DNA from: Ectocarpus siliculosus
Taxonomy: Eukaryota > Sar > Phaeophyceae > Ectocarpales > Ectocarpaceae
Length of the DNA: 52,497 nt
NCBI GenBank assembly: GCA_000310025.1
Contig: FN648446.1
Coordinates: 120,793 to 173,289 of the forward strand
Reading direction: 5' to 3'
Shown: positions 1 through 11,704 of the stretch, piece after piece
Layout of the letters: every line of letters begins with the position of its first letter
How positions within the stretch are numbered: the first letter of the stretch is position 1
Program-made: the position numbers and the translations under genes
Notes under the pieces: generated by a model
Database searches by the model: none
What the model was told of the DNA's origin: nothing
Seen by the model: the letters and a program-made list of their open reading frames with translations, nothing else

Positions 1-352
1 CGGGGTGGAGAACCCTCATTCCGCGCAACGGGGGATGATCGCACCACGTTGTGTTAAAATGATCAAGCATCCTCGAGGCAGTTACACAGTGCTTACAACT
101 GTCTCTGGAAGTGAAAGCACCAGAAAATAAATTAAGTCATACGTAGCTGTCATCCGTACGCAAGGAAGTACAAGATGCCGAACACCCTTAGCAGGATGCA
201 GCTCACCCTTCATGCGACTCGCCGAATACCTCACGGCGCTTCGCGCTTGGTGATGTGAGAGCCTGGTCCGGTGAGAACCCGGCGTGCTCCGTCCCGGCTT
301 TGTAGGGATGCGAGGTCAATGGTCAAACGACTACGGCATGCACGACTATGAG
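1..352 (+). repeat. 350-bp dispersed direct repeat, copy 1
   Basis: The first ~350 bases recur nearly unchanged at 13999-14354, with scattered substitutions and a small indel (an extra AGCA-like insertion near 14167). The similarity ends at a poly-C tract in both copies (about 352 here, 14356 there). The window starts inside the repeat, so its left boundary is unknown. It has no convincing coding frame. It could be part of an LTR or another dispersed element; no TG...CA ends can be judged because one end is missing. Confidence 0.85.
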
Positions 353-450
353 TCCCCCCCCCCCAATTGCCTACACAAAATGTCGCGGCGCCCTGAAATC
401 AAAATCGATATGGTCCCCTTGGTGTTTTTTTTTTTTTCCCCACCAATCAG

Positions 451-3400
451 GCTCGAAAGGAGGTGTGGGGCGGGCCGGGGTGGTCTGTTGACGACGTCGG
501 CGGCGGCGACGGCGGCGACGGCGGGGTCAGTTGCTCCGGTGGTACGAAAACCCCCCGGAATTCGCCGAACAATGGCGGGGCGGCGGCTGCTGCCGATGCC
601 CCTGCTCCTGCGGATGACGAGGTGGGTGTGTACCTGAACACCTCCAGCAAGAATCCGCCCCTGCTGTTAAACCAGGCTTGTCATACACCACATCTAAATA
701 AGTCGTCAAGCAGTACAGCCTTGCTTCAAGAACAATGCGGCCGGCCTGGGCGCCTCCTCGAAAACCAGGCAGTCTCGGGACCCTAAAAATTCTGTAACGC
801 CCAGGTATTCGGATTGGTGGCGAGCAATATCCAAATCTTGGTTGTGATTTTCCCGAAGACCTAGTACTTCTGCAACGCGCAGGTATTCGGATTGGTGGCG
901 GGCCCCGAAGCCGTGGTTGCTGAATTAGTTCCTAAGTTGTGTGGTGGGTAGGGTCCGATCACGTGAAACGTACCCGACGGTGCCCTGCCTGATGCGGCCG
1001 TGTGTGTCGTTTCGCGGCTCCGAACGTGTCCTATCCCTAACTTGTGTTTTTGTTTTTGTTTTTGTTCTCTTGTGTAGGATGGCGGGTGGTCTTGTCTACT
1101 CTTCTCTATTGGCTGGCACACGCGCTGGGCGTATTTTTACAACCTGGGTGTGTTGACGACTATGTCCCATGCTGCCACTTGCCTATTTGGTCGTGAACGT
1201 GTTTTTTTTTTTTTTGTTCATACGACAAGTTCATCATTTACGCAGATAAGAGTCTGGGATAGATTAGCAAAATGAATTCATCAATAGTATCTTCTGCTGT
1301 TTCTCGTCTTGTACCCCCACCCCGCCCCCTCAATTGCTTTGTCCGTTCCTTGTGCTTGGTCAGGCGGGGGGTATCTCCCTTGTGGGGAGGGTTGAGGTGT
1401 ACCTCTGCCTGTTGGACGGGTCGAGCAAACGTCGCCTCAGAGTAACCTGCCCCGACATCGAGCGCTGTCCCCCCGAGTGCATCCTGCTTGGAGCGGGGGC
1501 GAACGAGGTGTGTGTGTGTGTGCTTGTTTTTTTACTTGGCATCGATTGCGCGAGTGGGTTGATCAACGAAAATGACTGGCTTCTTCCGTGTGTGTGTTTT
1601 TTTGAGTGGATTGCTGATGGTTTTTCGGATAGGTTTTGTGCTAGAGTGTAGCCACGGCAAAGCAAAACATTTGCAGCACTCGCTAGGGGCGGTCGATGTT
1701 TGCCCAATCTCTTTCAAATTGAATGCCATGTTGTTTGGCATGGACAACAGCTGCCCGCAGCCCGCAACGGCACTCGTGCCAACACTCGCCATGACTGTCT
1801 GTCTGTTGGTCTCCAGCGTTTCTCCTTTTTGTCGTGAGGACCATAGCGCTTTGAACACCATCGGGCGACGCTACAAGTACAGAACATCTATATCTCGGAC
1901 GGCTAGATGCGCTCTATCATGGTCTTGTGCCGGACGGCCCACGGGGGTAGAGTGAGAATTTGTCAATCAGCGTGTCCCAGTGCAACGATCTGTTGTTTTT
2001 CACACTGTTGCCTCTTTCGGTGTGTGTGCGTGATGAAGCAACGGGGGTTGATGATCGTGTCCATCTCTTACTTCTGTATCTCGCGAAGTTTGAGTACAGG
2101 GGGAGGATTGATGAGATGTTGGAAAATGGATTTGTCTGTGTTCAAGAGCACGGCGCCTTTGCCGCGTTTTCTTTTTCGGTGGATCTCCAGCGTGTTCCCC
2201 CCCTCCGCTGCTGCCGGAGGAGATTTCATCTGTCCACTTCTTTCAAGGATTGTCGTAAATGGGATTTGCTATCTTAGTCGGCGTGAGCTCGTGCGCTTGC
2301 ACCCTAGAATCGAAGCGAATCTAATCGCCCCCGCCCCAGTGCGTACTGAATATTTTGCGCCCCGCATCCCCATCTCCAGCTGTAGGAAGAGACGATCATA
2401 GGCGTGAGCGGGGCGAACATACTACGTTCCCCTGTTTATTTTTGTTGGTTCTACTTTATTACCGCATCTCGGATTTTCTTGACTGCGCTAAGGTTTTGCC
2501 TCTCTCTCAACTCCGACCCAAGCAAGAACCCAAAACATCGCAGCGTATGCCGCCGTTTTTGATGCGAGCGTTTACAGCAGTAGGACGCTCAGTTTTTGTG
2601 GGTGTCTCTGGTGGGAGAGAACGGAATAACGTTGGCGCTTCTCTGTCTCGAAATGGGGTACATGCATGCCGATGGCCCAATTACTTGCTCAAGTGACGGA
2701 ATATTTTCGATGATCAAATGTGACACACACCCCGCCCCCCGTTCCCCTATTTCTGCTATTTCCCCCCCGCCGTGTGATGCCGTTCCCGTGTTTTTGCTTT
2801 GTCCCTCCTACCGTGTGTTGCTGCCCCGGGTGATACGGTAGGCGAACGGCACTTACGAGTTGGCGGGCTTTCGGAACGGCGCACCGTTCTACACCAACGG
2901 CAAAGACGATGTGAGCTGTTCCCTCGCCGTATTGTACCTGTAGTATAGCTAGGGACTATTGCTGTAGAAGTATTGTTTTCTTGTATTGCAGACGCTTCAC
3001 GCATTGTTCGCGCGAGCTGTCCTTGATTGATTGACGCATTCGATTGCGGTGCATTCCGCGTCGATCTGCGTGGGTTGGGGTGAGTTACCTGTGGGTGAAA
3101 AAGAGGAGAGGAAGGGTGTGTTTCGGTTCTTCGGTTCTTCGCACGGGGCAGATCTACGAAATGGCAAACAACGACCGACGCGTATCTCAAAAACTGACAC
3201 AAGGTTGAGGTTTTGCACCAAAATTGCAGGTGGGACGGACGGGGCCAGGAGCGACAACGTCTTCCAACCCACACGAAAATCTGTCGATGGAATCTCGAGA
3301 AACATCGACCGAAGAAAAACAACTTGCTTTTAGAGAAGATACCAGACATCACCTCCTCTAAAACCAAGTGAATAAGAGAGGGTGGGGTCGGAAAAAGTGG

Positions 3401-4167
3401 GGTTGGATTCGAATATGTATCCGAGAGTTTCGGCAACAGACACTGGAACCTATAGGGCTTCAGAAGCCGTGGTGTCGAGAAGATGTCGTGCAGTCACCGT
3501 TGTGTGTGTCTTGTACACCTTGAGGTGAAGAATAAAAATATCGAGTGTGGTAGCTTCCGTACAAGGAGCACGTGGCGGCAGGGCGGTAGATGGGAACGAC
3601 CGGGGCGGTTGGCATCTGCGGTATTTTCAGGCGACACCATGGGGCGGTGGGGCGACTGCGGTATAACGTATGTCCCACTGGTGTCGACAAGTGTCTTCCA
3701 CTGGTAGTTTTTGTGTCTGCCTCGTTTTTTGTTTTTTTTTTCACGACGAAAACACAACCAAGCTTCATCTATTCCACAGGCAAACAATTTTTTTGTCGCA
3801 ACGAGAAGGGCGAAAAACCTGACGTCGCTTACGATATGCGTTTCTCCCGTTTCTCGGCGTACAAAACGATGATAAACAACAGGTTACGATCGCGAAGGAA
3901 TGCCTGGGCGGCAGGGAGGGCTGGATAATCGGGCGACCGCCAAACTACGTGCTCTACGGGCAGCCGGTCAACACAGACCTACCCCCGGAGCTGCACTGGG
4001 CTCTCATGAACGGCGGCACTGGCCTTAACCCGCCGCCCACGCTGATGATGCACAGCCATAGACGGGCGAAGGAGGTGAGCTACAGTAGCAAGTACAGCGA
4101 CACGTTTGGGCGGGCTGTGATTTGTTTGCGCATCTCTCTCTGTCGCTGTCCTCTCTCTGTCTCTGTC

Positions 4168-4210
<43 letters not shown>

Positions 4211-4408
4211 TTATGTGATTTTTGACTGCTAGCAACCGCGCTACTTGGTCGATCAAATGGAAAGTACGCCAACCAGGCTTCGCCGAACAACAAAGCATGT
4301 CACAGCGCTTTAGCTCTGGGGGTTACCGGTACAGACAACAGTGAGTTGGTACGGGTTTGTCCTACAGGACGTGCCCATGTCTTTCGACAAGTGCTTGCAA
4401 ACAAACAG
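451..4408 (+). CDS. Multi-exon gene with NGxY / WxIG domain (partial model)
   Basis: I see exons at 451-621, 1364-1507, 2842-2910, 3883-4074 and possibly 4368-4408. All internal junctions are phase 0 with usable acceptors and GT donors (GTGGGT, GTGTGT, GTGAGC, GTGAGC, GTACAT). Joined, the third and fourth exons read from GAGANE into ANGTYELAGFRNGAPFYTNG and then VTIAKECLGGREGWIIG, ending in NPPPTLMM. This is an NG-x-Y-x-x-x-G ... P-x-Y ... W-x-IG ... LP-x-x-x-W ... PPPTL pattern that I associate with multidomain stramenopile and algal proteins, but I cannot name the family. The first exon (451-621) is Gly/Ala-rich and preceded by a strong pyrimidine tract; it is the least certain with 4368-4408. 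Start, end and intervening exons are unresolved, so function is unknown. Confidence 0.55.
802..900. repeat. Short tandem duplication, spacing 78 bp
   Basis: A 21-bp unit beginning CAGGTATTCGGATTGGTGGC occurs at 802-822 and 880-900, with related sequence (GAAGACC/CCCGAAG, AACGC) between. It lies in an intron of the preceding gene model. Confidence 0.7.
4147..4212. repeat. TCTG/TC microsatellite
   Basis: A run of CTGT and CT units (TCTGTCTCTGTC..., then CT repeats) fills this interval. Long frames on both strands across 4070-4300 are Leu/Ser or Arg/Glu runs produced by the repeat and are not genes. Confidence 0.9.
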
Positions 4409-5108
4409 GTACATTCGCACCCCATGACTACGCCTCCCCCCCCCCACGCGCGCTCTACCGCCCCCCCTCCCCCTGCTGTCGTGCGGCGTCCAACAACGTG
4501 GTTACGGCGACGACAGAGGCTCGTGGACATTCGACAGATGCCCACCCCTCGAGCGCGCTGGGCGATACCTGCCGACGTGACTTTCCCAGACGACACGGAC
4601 CACAACCTCGTCGGCTCTGCGATGATCGTACGGCCCCCGACGCCATCGACGCCCCCGCACGGCGGCCGTACCGCATGTGACGGAAGATAGCACCCCTGTC
4701 GTATATGACGGAATGTACCACCCCGTCGTGGGAACTCCGTTTCTCTCGGAAGGGATTCGGTCGGTGAATGGGTCAAGCTTTATGATTGGCCGACTTACCG
4801 ATACCTCCCCCCCACACACCGGTCACGTTCGTTCCTGATGCATGAACACGCACGACGGTGGCGTTTCATTTCATGCAAACACTGCATCCTTGTTTTTTTG
4901 TCGCGGCGTTTGGGGGAGCTGTCTTGTGTTGGTATCTGGAATGCTGTTACCTCCGTCTGGTGCGAACAGTCGAAAGAGGTAGCATAGCGACGCCTTTTGT
5001 GAAGGGGTGTTTCCCGTATGACATTAGAATACTTTTCGGTATGTGGGCAGGGTAGGTAGGTGGTTTTGCCTTGGTGTGTCGCTGTGCGTGGTAGAGAGGA
5101 AACTAATG

Positions 5109-5143
<35 letters not shown>

Positions 5144-5937
5144 GGTGTTGGGGTGTGGCGTGTACGAGTATTTATTACCAATGTGGGGCTGGTTTAAGTT
5201 TTCCGTGTCTCTGTGCGAGTTGTGGGGTGGTGATACGTTTTCATCCAACCACGTGCTGTTGTATTCTATGCCCCTGTCATTCGTGAAAGACTAATCATCG
5301 GTCGTGAACCCTTCTAACGAGTGACTACATTGGGACCACATGCTCCGTGGTAGGTGCGAGAGTCTCCCTCGGTAGGCGTTTTGACCTACGAACGCCGTCC
5401 AGCTCTGCGACGATGTGAGGAGCACAGCACTTCCTCACTTACATTCGAAACGAGCATGTGGAAGACCTTACAGGTGGTGAGGCTCACTTTGAAAATGCGA
5501 GAAACTGGGCTAAGTATTGGTTCGAAGCCGTCTCGCATCCTCCTCGTGTCCACGAGAAACTACGGTACATACGTAGAAACTCTGTAACCAGTATACAGTG
5601 TAGTCTTAAAGTCTCTTCATACTCCATTCCAGACACGACTGTACTACACTGTACAATACCCCAATCGAAGGGGGTTTTATCACAAATCTTTACAGCTAGT
5701 GTCAACGTGTGATGGGAACCTGGGCGGATATTCATTTTATGCGATCCCATCACTCGTCGTTTGGGCACACTTATTGTACCGCAGTACTAAGCTACAAGCA
5801 GCACAGTGTTGTGCTGCTGAAGCGCCGTTCTCGGCACCGATCCAGCCACCGCCAGGACCGTTGAAATTTGAAAAGCATGACAAAAACGATATGGGAGGGT
5901 GGATACGTTGCTTACAACTAGTTGCTCCTATTCGAAA
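4409..5937. other. No identifiable gene
   Basis: GC-rich sequence at 4440-4680 is open in several frames on both strands, which is a composition effect. I found no conserved motif, splice-consistent exon chain or RNA gene. It includes a 31-bp GA microsatellite at 5112-5142. Further exons of the upstream gene could lie here. Confidence 0.5.
5112..5142. repeat. (AG)n microsatellite
   Basis: Uninterrupted AG dinucleotide run of about 31 bp. Confidence 0.95.
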
Positions 5938-6123
5938 AAAGGCTACCCATTAGACTACACGTTACCGAGATATGTCCGCGGGCTCTTGGCCTCCCAGCTG
6001 GATCATGACTGACAGTAGTAGTGATATCCGGGATGGGCCTCGGCGGTGCTGCCGGGATTCGAACCCGTGCGTGGAACCTTGTGTGAGCTGACTGCTGTGC
6101 AACTAGTCTAATGGGTAGCCTTT
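5938..6123. mobile_element. Small terminal-inverted-repeat element (MITE-like), copy 1
   Basis: The ends are a perfect 20-bp inverted repeat: AAAGGCTACCCATTAGACTA at 5938-5957 and its complement at 6104-6123. The 186-bp interior has no coding capacity. On the minus strand it contains GGTTCGAATCC, a good match to the RNA polymerase III B-box, within a tRNA-T-arm-like stretch. A related copy lies at 27852-28085 in the opposite orientation and shares the CTTGGCCTCCCAGCTGGA segment. No clear target-site duplication is visible. Confidence 0.75.
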
Positions 6124-6362
6124 ATCGAGCAGCTCCTACCCCTCGCACTGCTGTCCTATCAGTTGTCCGCTGTCCTCAACTGTGATGTGCGCCCTACCGT
6201 GGTGTGTGGAAACCAGGATACAGGTATCTTCCCAGTAGTAGGGACGCACATACAACCGTATAGATCCGTGAACCAGGATACAGGTTTTGGTTCTCTTTTT
6301 TTTTTATTTCAGTGTTTTTTGGTTCTGGTTCTGCTGTGGAGGTAGATGTACTGTATTATTGT

Positions 6363-6411
6363 AGTACATGGAGACATGGAGACATGGAGACATGGAGACA
6401 TGGAGACATGG
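6363..6411. repeat. 8-bp minisatellite (ACATGGAG)n
   Basis: Six consecutive ACATGGAG units, then decayed ATCGGAG units. It sits about 440 bp upstream of the kinase coding frame, in its presumed 5' region. Confidence 0.95.
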
Positions 6412-6847
6412 AGATCGGAGATCGGAGACCAGGATATGACCATATCTAAGAGTTCGAAGTCCACGAACCATCAAATACATTTTCCAACATCCCATCGTCC
6501 CGGCTTGAGCAGACTGCCTGCTTTGGCCGGTCGGTTGGGTTTAAATTGGTTTGGCGGTTTGGTGGACTGCTGCAAGAGAGGCCAAGGTCGCAGGAAATTG
6601 ACGAATTTGAGGGCCGGGCCGATCGGTCGGTACACAGACAGACGGAGCCTTTTTTACGAGGTGGGCACCAGCGACAGGAGCGACAGGGGGAGACGTCAAA
6701 CCTCACAAATGTTACCCAATCGTCGACCGTTCGCCATCACTCGTATGAACCACACAACACCTCTCCGTGTGTAAAACTCGTGGAGAGCTGGCGTATCCGC
6801 GATCCAACCACACCATACGAAAAAAGCAACGCAAGTGCACAGTGGAC

Positions 6848-9800
6848 ATGTCAAGGCTTCACGAGATCGGAGAGATCCAGGACTGCGGCCACCTTCTCGT
6901 CGTGGAAGAAATGGCGGCTACCAACGCCTTCCCTTCGGGCATCCGTATCGTAGGCGCCAGCCGAGAACGTGGCAACTGCGTCGTGGGTCCAACCAGCGAT
7001 CTCCACCAAGGAGCTTCTCGGCAAAGATCTTGGGTGCCTGTGGCGCCAGGATTGCGTGGAAATCGTGCGCTCTCTTGTAGTGCGCCACAAGGCTAAGTGG
7101 GGGCAGCCCTCGCCCGACCACCTCTCGGCGAACACCAACAGGAGGAACTTCTCAGAAGTTTGCTCGTCATTTCCGAGGATTCATGCGGAGCTCGAGATGC
7201 CCCCGAAGCACCGGCAGAGCGAAGGTAAGGGTGACCACAAACGTGACGGGGAAGTCCTGACCTGCACCCTGGCGGGCAGCAACCTACAATTGTACTTGAT
7301 AGAAGTGGAGAAGAGACACGGGCCTCACAGCGCAAGTAGTGCCGAACCCAAGTCCGGACTCCTGGTGGTGAGGGACGTGCTCGGGCGCGTTCCCAGCGGG
7401 GGGAAGCCGCAGATGATGACTGGTGCGGTCTGTGACGCTCTGATGGATATAATGCCCGCCTTCGACAGGATATCGGTGTTACGGTTCACAGCCGACAAGA
7501 GCGGGGAGGTAATCCATGAGACCATCCTACCGGGGTCGAGGGTCACCTCCTCCTACATGGGTCTCCGTTTCCCGGCATCTGACATCCCTCCTGTGACGCG
7601 GAAGATGCTCAGGCTGAATGGCGTGCGGTTCATTGCCGATACTTCCGCGCCAGGCGTGCCGATAGACCTCCTCCACGAGCGAATCTCCACAGCCCTCGAT
7701 CTTTCGATGAGCGCACTGCGAGCGTCTTCCAGTTGCCACCTAGACAATCTCAAGAACATGGGAATAAAATCATCGCTAGTCGTGGCCATCATTGTAGACG
7801 ACGAGCTGTGGGGGATCTACTCCTTTCATAGTTATACGCGGATCGTGGCCCCATCATGCGAAGAGCGAAGCACGGTAGAGACGGTGGCTGCGGTCGTGTC
7901 CTCGCTGATCTCGCTGCACCAGCGAAAGGAGATCACAGCGGCCACTCTGGCTGTATCGCGCACGTTAGCAACAATCAGCAATTATATGAGGGTCGACGAT
8001 TTCCTCACGGCAGAGTCCGAGACGCTCCTGGACACCCTTGCCGTAGACACCGTCGTCCTGTATACAGCCTCGCGACCCGTGGCCGTCCACGGAAACAAGG
8101 AGATATCTCTCTCCCGAGGCGAGTGCCAGGACCTTATCAATGAGGTGAGCGCGGAGACCGCGGTTCTTTTCAAATCACAGGAGGCTAAGGGTGTGGCGTT
8201 TTTTTCGGTGCGCTCTTTCCTCGTCGCTTTTTTGCGTGGGGCTATCGCGCGTCACGTCAAGTGGGCCGGGAAGCCCGACACCCCACTCCTAAATCAGGAA
8301 ATAAGCCACCCGAGAGCGTCCTTCGAAATGATCATGGAGAAGGCCGAGGCGGGGTTTGAACCGTGGTCACCATCCACTGTGGATCTACTGGGCATAGTGC
8401 GCCACGGAATTTCGTCGCATCTGTACGCGGAGGCTCTCCCAGTCGACCTGCAAGAGGTTTTCGCCCACCTGTCGCACGAACTCCGCACGCCCTTCTACGG
8501 TGTGATGGGCTCGCTCGACATGCTGCAGGCAGAGCATGCCGATATGGACGTCGCACAACGGCACGAAGTCATCAACTCGGCTGTGCTGTGCGGAGCATCC
8601 ATGTTGTCCACCCTAAACAACATGATCGACATCGCAAAGGATCGGACCAACATCACGGTGACTCGCCACCGATTCGTCACCTCAAGACCCGTCGACCTGA
8701 CGGTTGCGGCGTTGAGGCAGTTAGCCGTTTAGAAGGGAGTGGAACTGGCGACCGAAGTCTCCATCGGATCTTGTACATTCTCTGCCGATACCCCCACCAA
8801 AGACAACGACGACGGCAACACCTGTCTACAAGAGGCGGTCGGAGATGAGCGCCGCATAAAACACATCGTGCAGATCCTGATGTCCAACGCCATCAAGTTT
8901 ACCCCCAGCGGAGGAAAGGTGGAGGTCTCCCACTTCGTTTTTGCCTCGCCACAAGACACCGCGAACTGGTGGGCTGAGCAAACCGCCCGCTTCGACGACC
9001 ACGTTTGGATTGGGGAGTCCCCCGAAACCGACGACGTTGAACACATGGTAGGGGTACTGCCGGGATCTGAACCAGGAGCACCGTTCATCTCGGCAGCGCA
9101 TCGGTGGTATGTGTACTGCGTAAGGGACACCGGCATCGGTATCCAGAAGGGGGAACTCTCGCAGCTCGTGATGGCGTACCGGCAGGTCTCGCACGGTGTT
9201 TCCAAGGAGCACCAAGGGGTTGGCTTGGGCTTGAACGTCTGCAAAATCCACGTGGACGACATGTTCGGGGGCCTGGGGATCGCCTCCACGTTCTCAGACG
9301 AGGGAAATCAGCGACGGGGCGGCACTCTTTTTGCCGTCACGCTGCCCCTGCTTTGTCCTCCGCCAGAGGAAGAGGAAGGAGCGGAGCCGGGAACCGTTTG
9401 CACGACGACGAGTCGAGTAGGATCAGCGAACGACGAACACTTGGTGGAGACGACAAAGGCGATGGCCGAGATCACCAACAACCCTTCTTCCGTCTCGGGA
9501 GGCGGTGACAACGGCGACAAGGGTACCGGGCCCCACAAGAAGATCGCGTTGTTAGTGGTGGACGACCAGAAGATAAACATCACGCTCATGGAGAAGAAGA
9601 TTGCAATGGTGTTCAAGGACAGCCAGACCGCGGTGCAGGTACTACTGGCCACCGATGGTAAGACGGCGATCGAAGCGTTTCAAGGGGCGCGAAGGGACGA
9701 GCCCAACAACAATGGCAGCGCTGGCTCGGTAGTCCTGGCGGGGGTGTTCATGGACTTGCATATGCCGAACATGGACGGAATAGAGTGCACGAGGAAAATC

Positions 9801-10752
9801 AGGCAGAGCGAGGTCGAGAGAGGATGGCTACCGTGAGTTCTGTTAATTTTGCAACTGTTATAGCTTGTTCGCCGTAGTAGCTTGTTCGCCGCAACCTTGT
9901 GTGTGCAATTATCACTTGCGATGAAACGTTATTCCCCGGTTAGGGTGCTGGAGACCGTTCAATAGGCATGGCTTCCATGCTGTCTTCCGTATCAGTTGTA
10001 AACCATTACCCAAGCTTCCGTGTGGCACATTGGTCGGCATGTGGGTAAAGGGTCCGGGCAAAAGCACAGATGTGCGATCGATATTCAAAGGTCCATTGCT
10101 GCACAACCAAAATGATGCCAACATGCCGAATAGCGTCTTTCTGGAAAGATGTCGTTGAGAGGTTTCCTTGAACGCGTCGGTCAGGCTTTACGCCCTGTTG
10201 GTTGTTGTGGAGCAATCCTTTATTATTGTAAAGTCGATCGCACACCTATGCAACCGCCCGCACTGTTAGTCTACAATTTAATGTACTAGGGACGGACCGG
10301 TCTGCTGCCTCAGAAGAACTCTTACTCTGTCGCCAGCATTGGATCAGCTTGGGAAAGGTGCCAGTGAATTTGCATAAACTTTAAGTTGGTGTTGGTGTCC
10401 AGCCAGAGCAATACATCAGCTACTTGGTACTGAACACTGTAGTCACCACACGTTCTCCACGCTTCTTCTCTTCTGAACCCTCTTCTTGCTCCCTTACCAC
10501 CCTCACAAACCCCGATATTGCTGTGCCACCGCTCGTGTCGTGTCCTACTTTCGTAGAGTGCCCATTTGTGGGTTTACCGCGGACACAACACAAACTACTC
10601 GGGAGCGCTTCCAGGACGCCGGCGGCAGCGATATCATCTATAAGCCCTGGCAACCGGGGCAAGTGGAGGACGTATGCAACGCCATGGTGGTAAACTCTCT
10701 TCAAAAGGGGAGCAACGGGGCGGCGGGGACTGGGACTGAAGGCGGAGCGTGA
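6848..10752 (+). pseudogene. Phytochrome-like hybrid histidine kinase, apparently inactivated
   Basis: A red/far-red sensor-type hybrid kinase that would sense light through a bilin and pass phosphate from His to Asp. From the ATG at 6848 comes an N-terminal PAS segment (EIQDCGHLLVVEE...IRIVGAS). The GAF domain, about 7430-7900, has the SYMGLRFPASDIPPVTRK core and LRASSSCHLDNL; its Cys at 7734-7736 followed by His matches the bilin-attachment position of plant-type phytochromes. A PHY domain follows to about 8430 (AIARHVKWAGKP...HPRASFE). HisKA has LSHELRTP with the phospho-His at 8475-8477. HATPase has NAIKFTPSGG, DTGIGI and GVGLGLNVCK (about 8850-9350). The receiver starts at 9541 with phospho-Asp at 9753-9755. 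Its intron is 9833-10556 (GTGAGT...GTAG), and the last exon, 10557-10752, supplies GFTAD and the IYKPW lysine. Lesions: the reading frame shifts by one base near 6961-6962 inside the PAS, and an in-frame TAG at 8730-8732 separates HisKA from HATPase. Further 5' exons may exist. Brown algae and EsV-1 are known to carry such kinases. Confidence 0.85.
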
Positions 10753-11340
10753 GGAAATAATCGTCGGGGATTTACAGGGTATCCTAAATGCACACCTGTT
10801 GGTGGTGGTGGGCGTAGGTGTTGTTGATGTTGTCTTCACATTTTTAACGGTGCCGACGTACCTTCTATCTTTCAGAATGGTCCAAAACTACCCGAGAATT
10901 GCTTGTTGGCGATTGGGTGTCAACCACAAAAGGTAGCTGTGGCTATCGATGTACTGCGAGTCGATTACCACAGAGAGAATAAAGTGACAACAAGGGCTGC
11001 AGAGATTGTTGCAACTTACGGACAGCAAAACGTGGTGACACGACACGTGTGGCTCCAGAAGTACCAACCGCAATTATATGGTTTGGGTCGAACACGCAAT
11101 TAATTGTGGTGTCCCAGTGTCGGCGCTCTGTTAACAAACGCTAGGTAGGTCGGCCAGTACCAGTTGATGGCACCACATTGGCATGAGTATGGGGCCCTAC
11201 GTGGTATCCGACTGTTTCCTGGGAAGGGTATTCAGTTCACCTTCGACAAAGTGAGCCTGCAACAGATAGGCCCTGAAACTCGAAGTATGTCTCGTCTTAC
11301 ATGTAGATTCAATGATCCAGAGCCCTCCCGAGAACTTTGA
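10286..11340. repeat. Kinase 3'-end segment duplicated at 28 kb
   Basis: From the receiver intron through the last kinase exon and beyond, this segment recurs in shortened form at 28086-28800. Matching blocks include GGTCTGCTGCCTCA, TGTCGCCAGCATT, ACTGAAGGCGGAGCGTGA and CAACTTACGGA, all in the same order. This marks the left end of a large tandem duplication that also contains the two membrane-protein genes. Confidence 0.75.
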
Positions 11341-11704
11341 AGCAGGGGGTAGCGACAGTAGAAAACTGTCTCATTGGTACCGTAGAACTAATGAACACAG
11401 GTTAGAAGTCTACCCTACTTCTGGCGGCAGAATTTTATGGATTGGACCCGCACAGCCGTGTAAGTTAGTTTTCGTGACTGTACTCAATTGATGTGTTTGG
11501 TTATCTTTGTTTCGTTGTTGCTGCCGTTAAAAAAAGCCCCGGTCTCTGCCCAGTGCCTTCTAGCGCTCGTGCCGGTTTGGACATAAACCAACGACCCCCA
11601 AAAGGGTACACCCTTCGAAAAAGGAAAATAAACGCAGACCAGAAAAATCATCACGAACGAACGCCAAAAATAGGGAGTTTGACATTTATTTTTGGGTCAC
11701 ATCA

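Noticed and set aside
4300-4776. Overlapping 105-158-codon frames on both strands
   Set aside because: High-GC sequence open in many frames, with no motif and no splice continuity except the small candidate exon at 4368-4408.
6030-6100. tRNA gene on the minus strand (GGTTCGAATCC core)
   Set aside because: The T-arm-like word is good, but no acceptor stem, anticodon arm or A-box of proper form could be assembled; it lies inside an inverted-repeat element.
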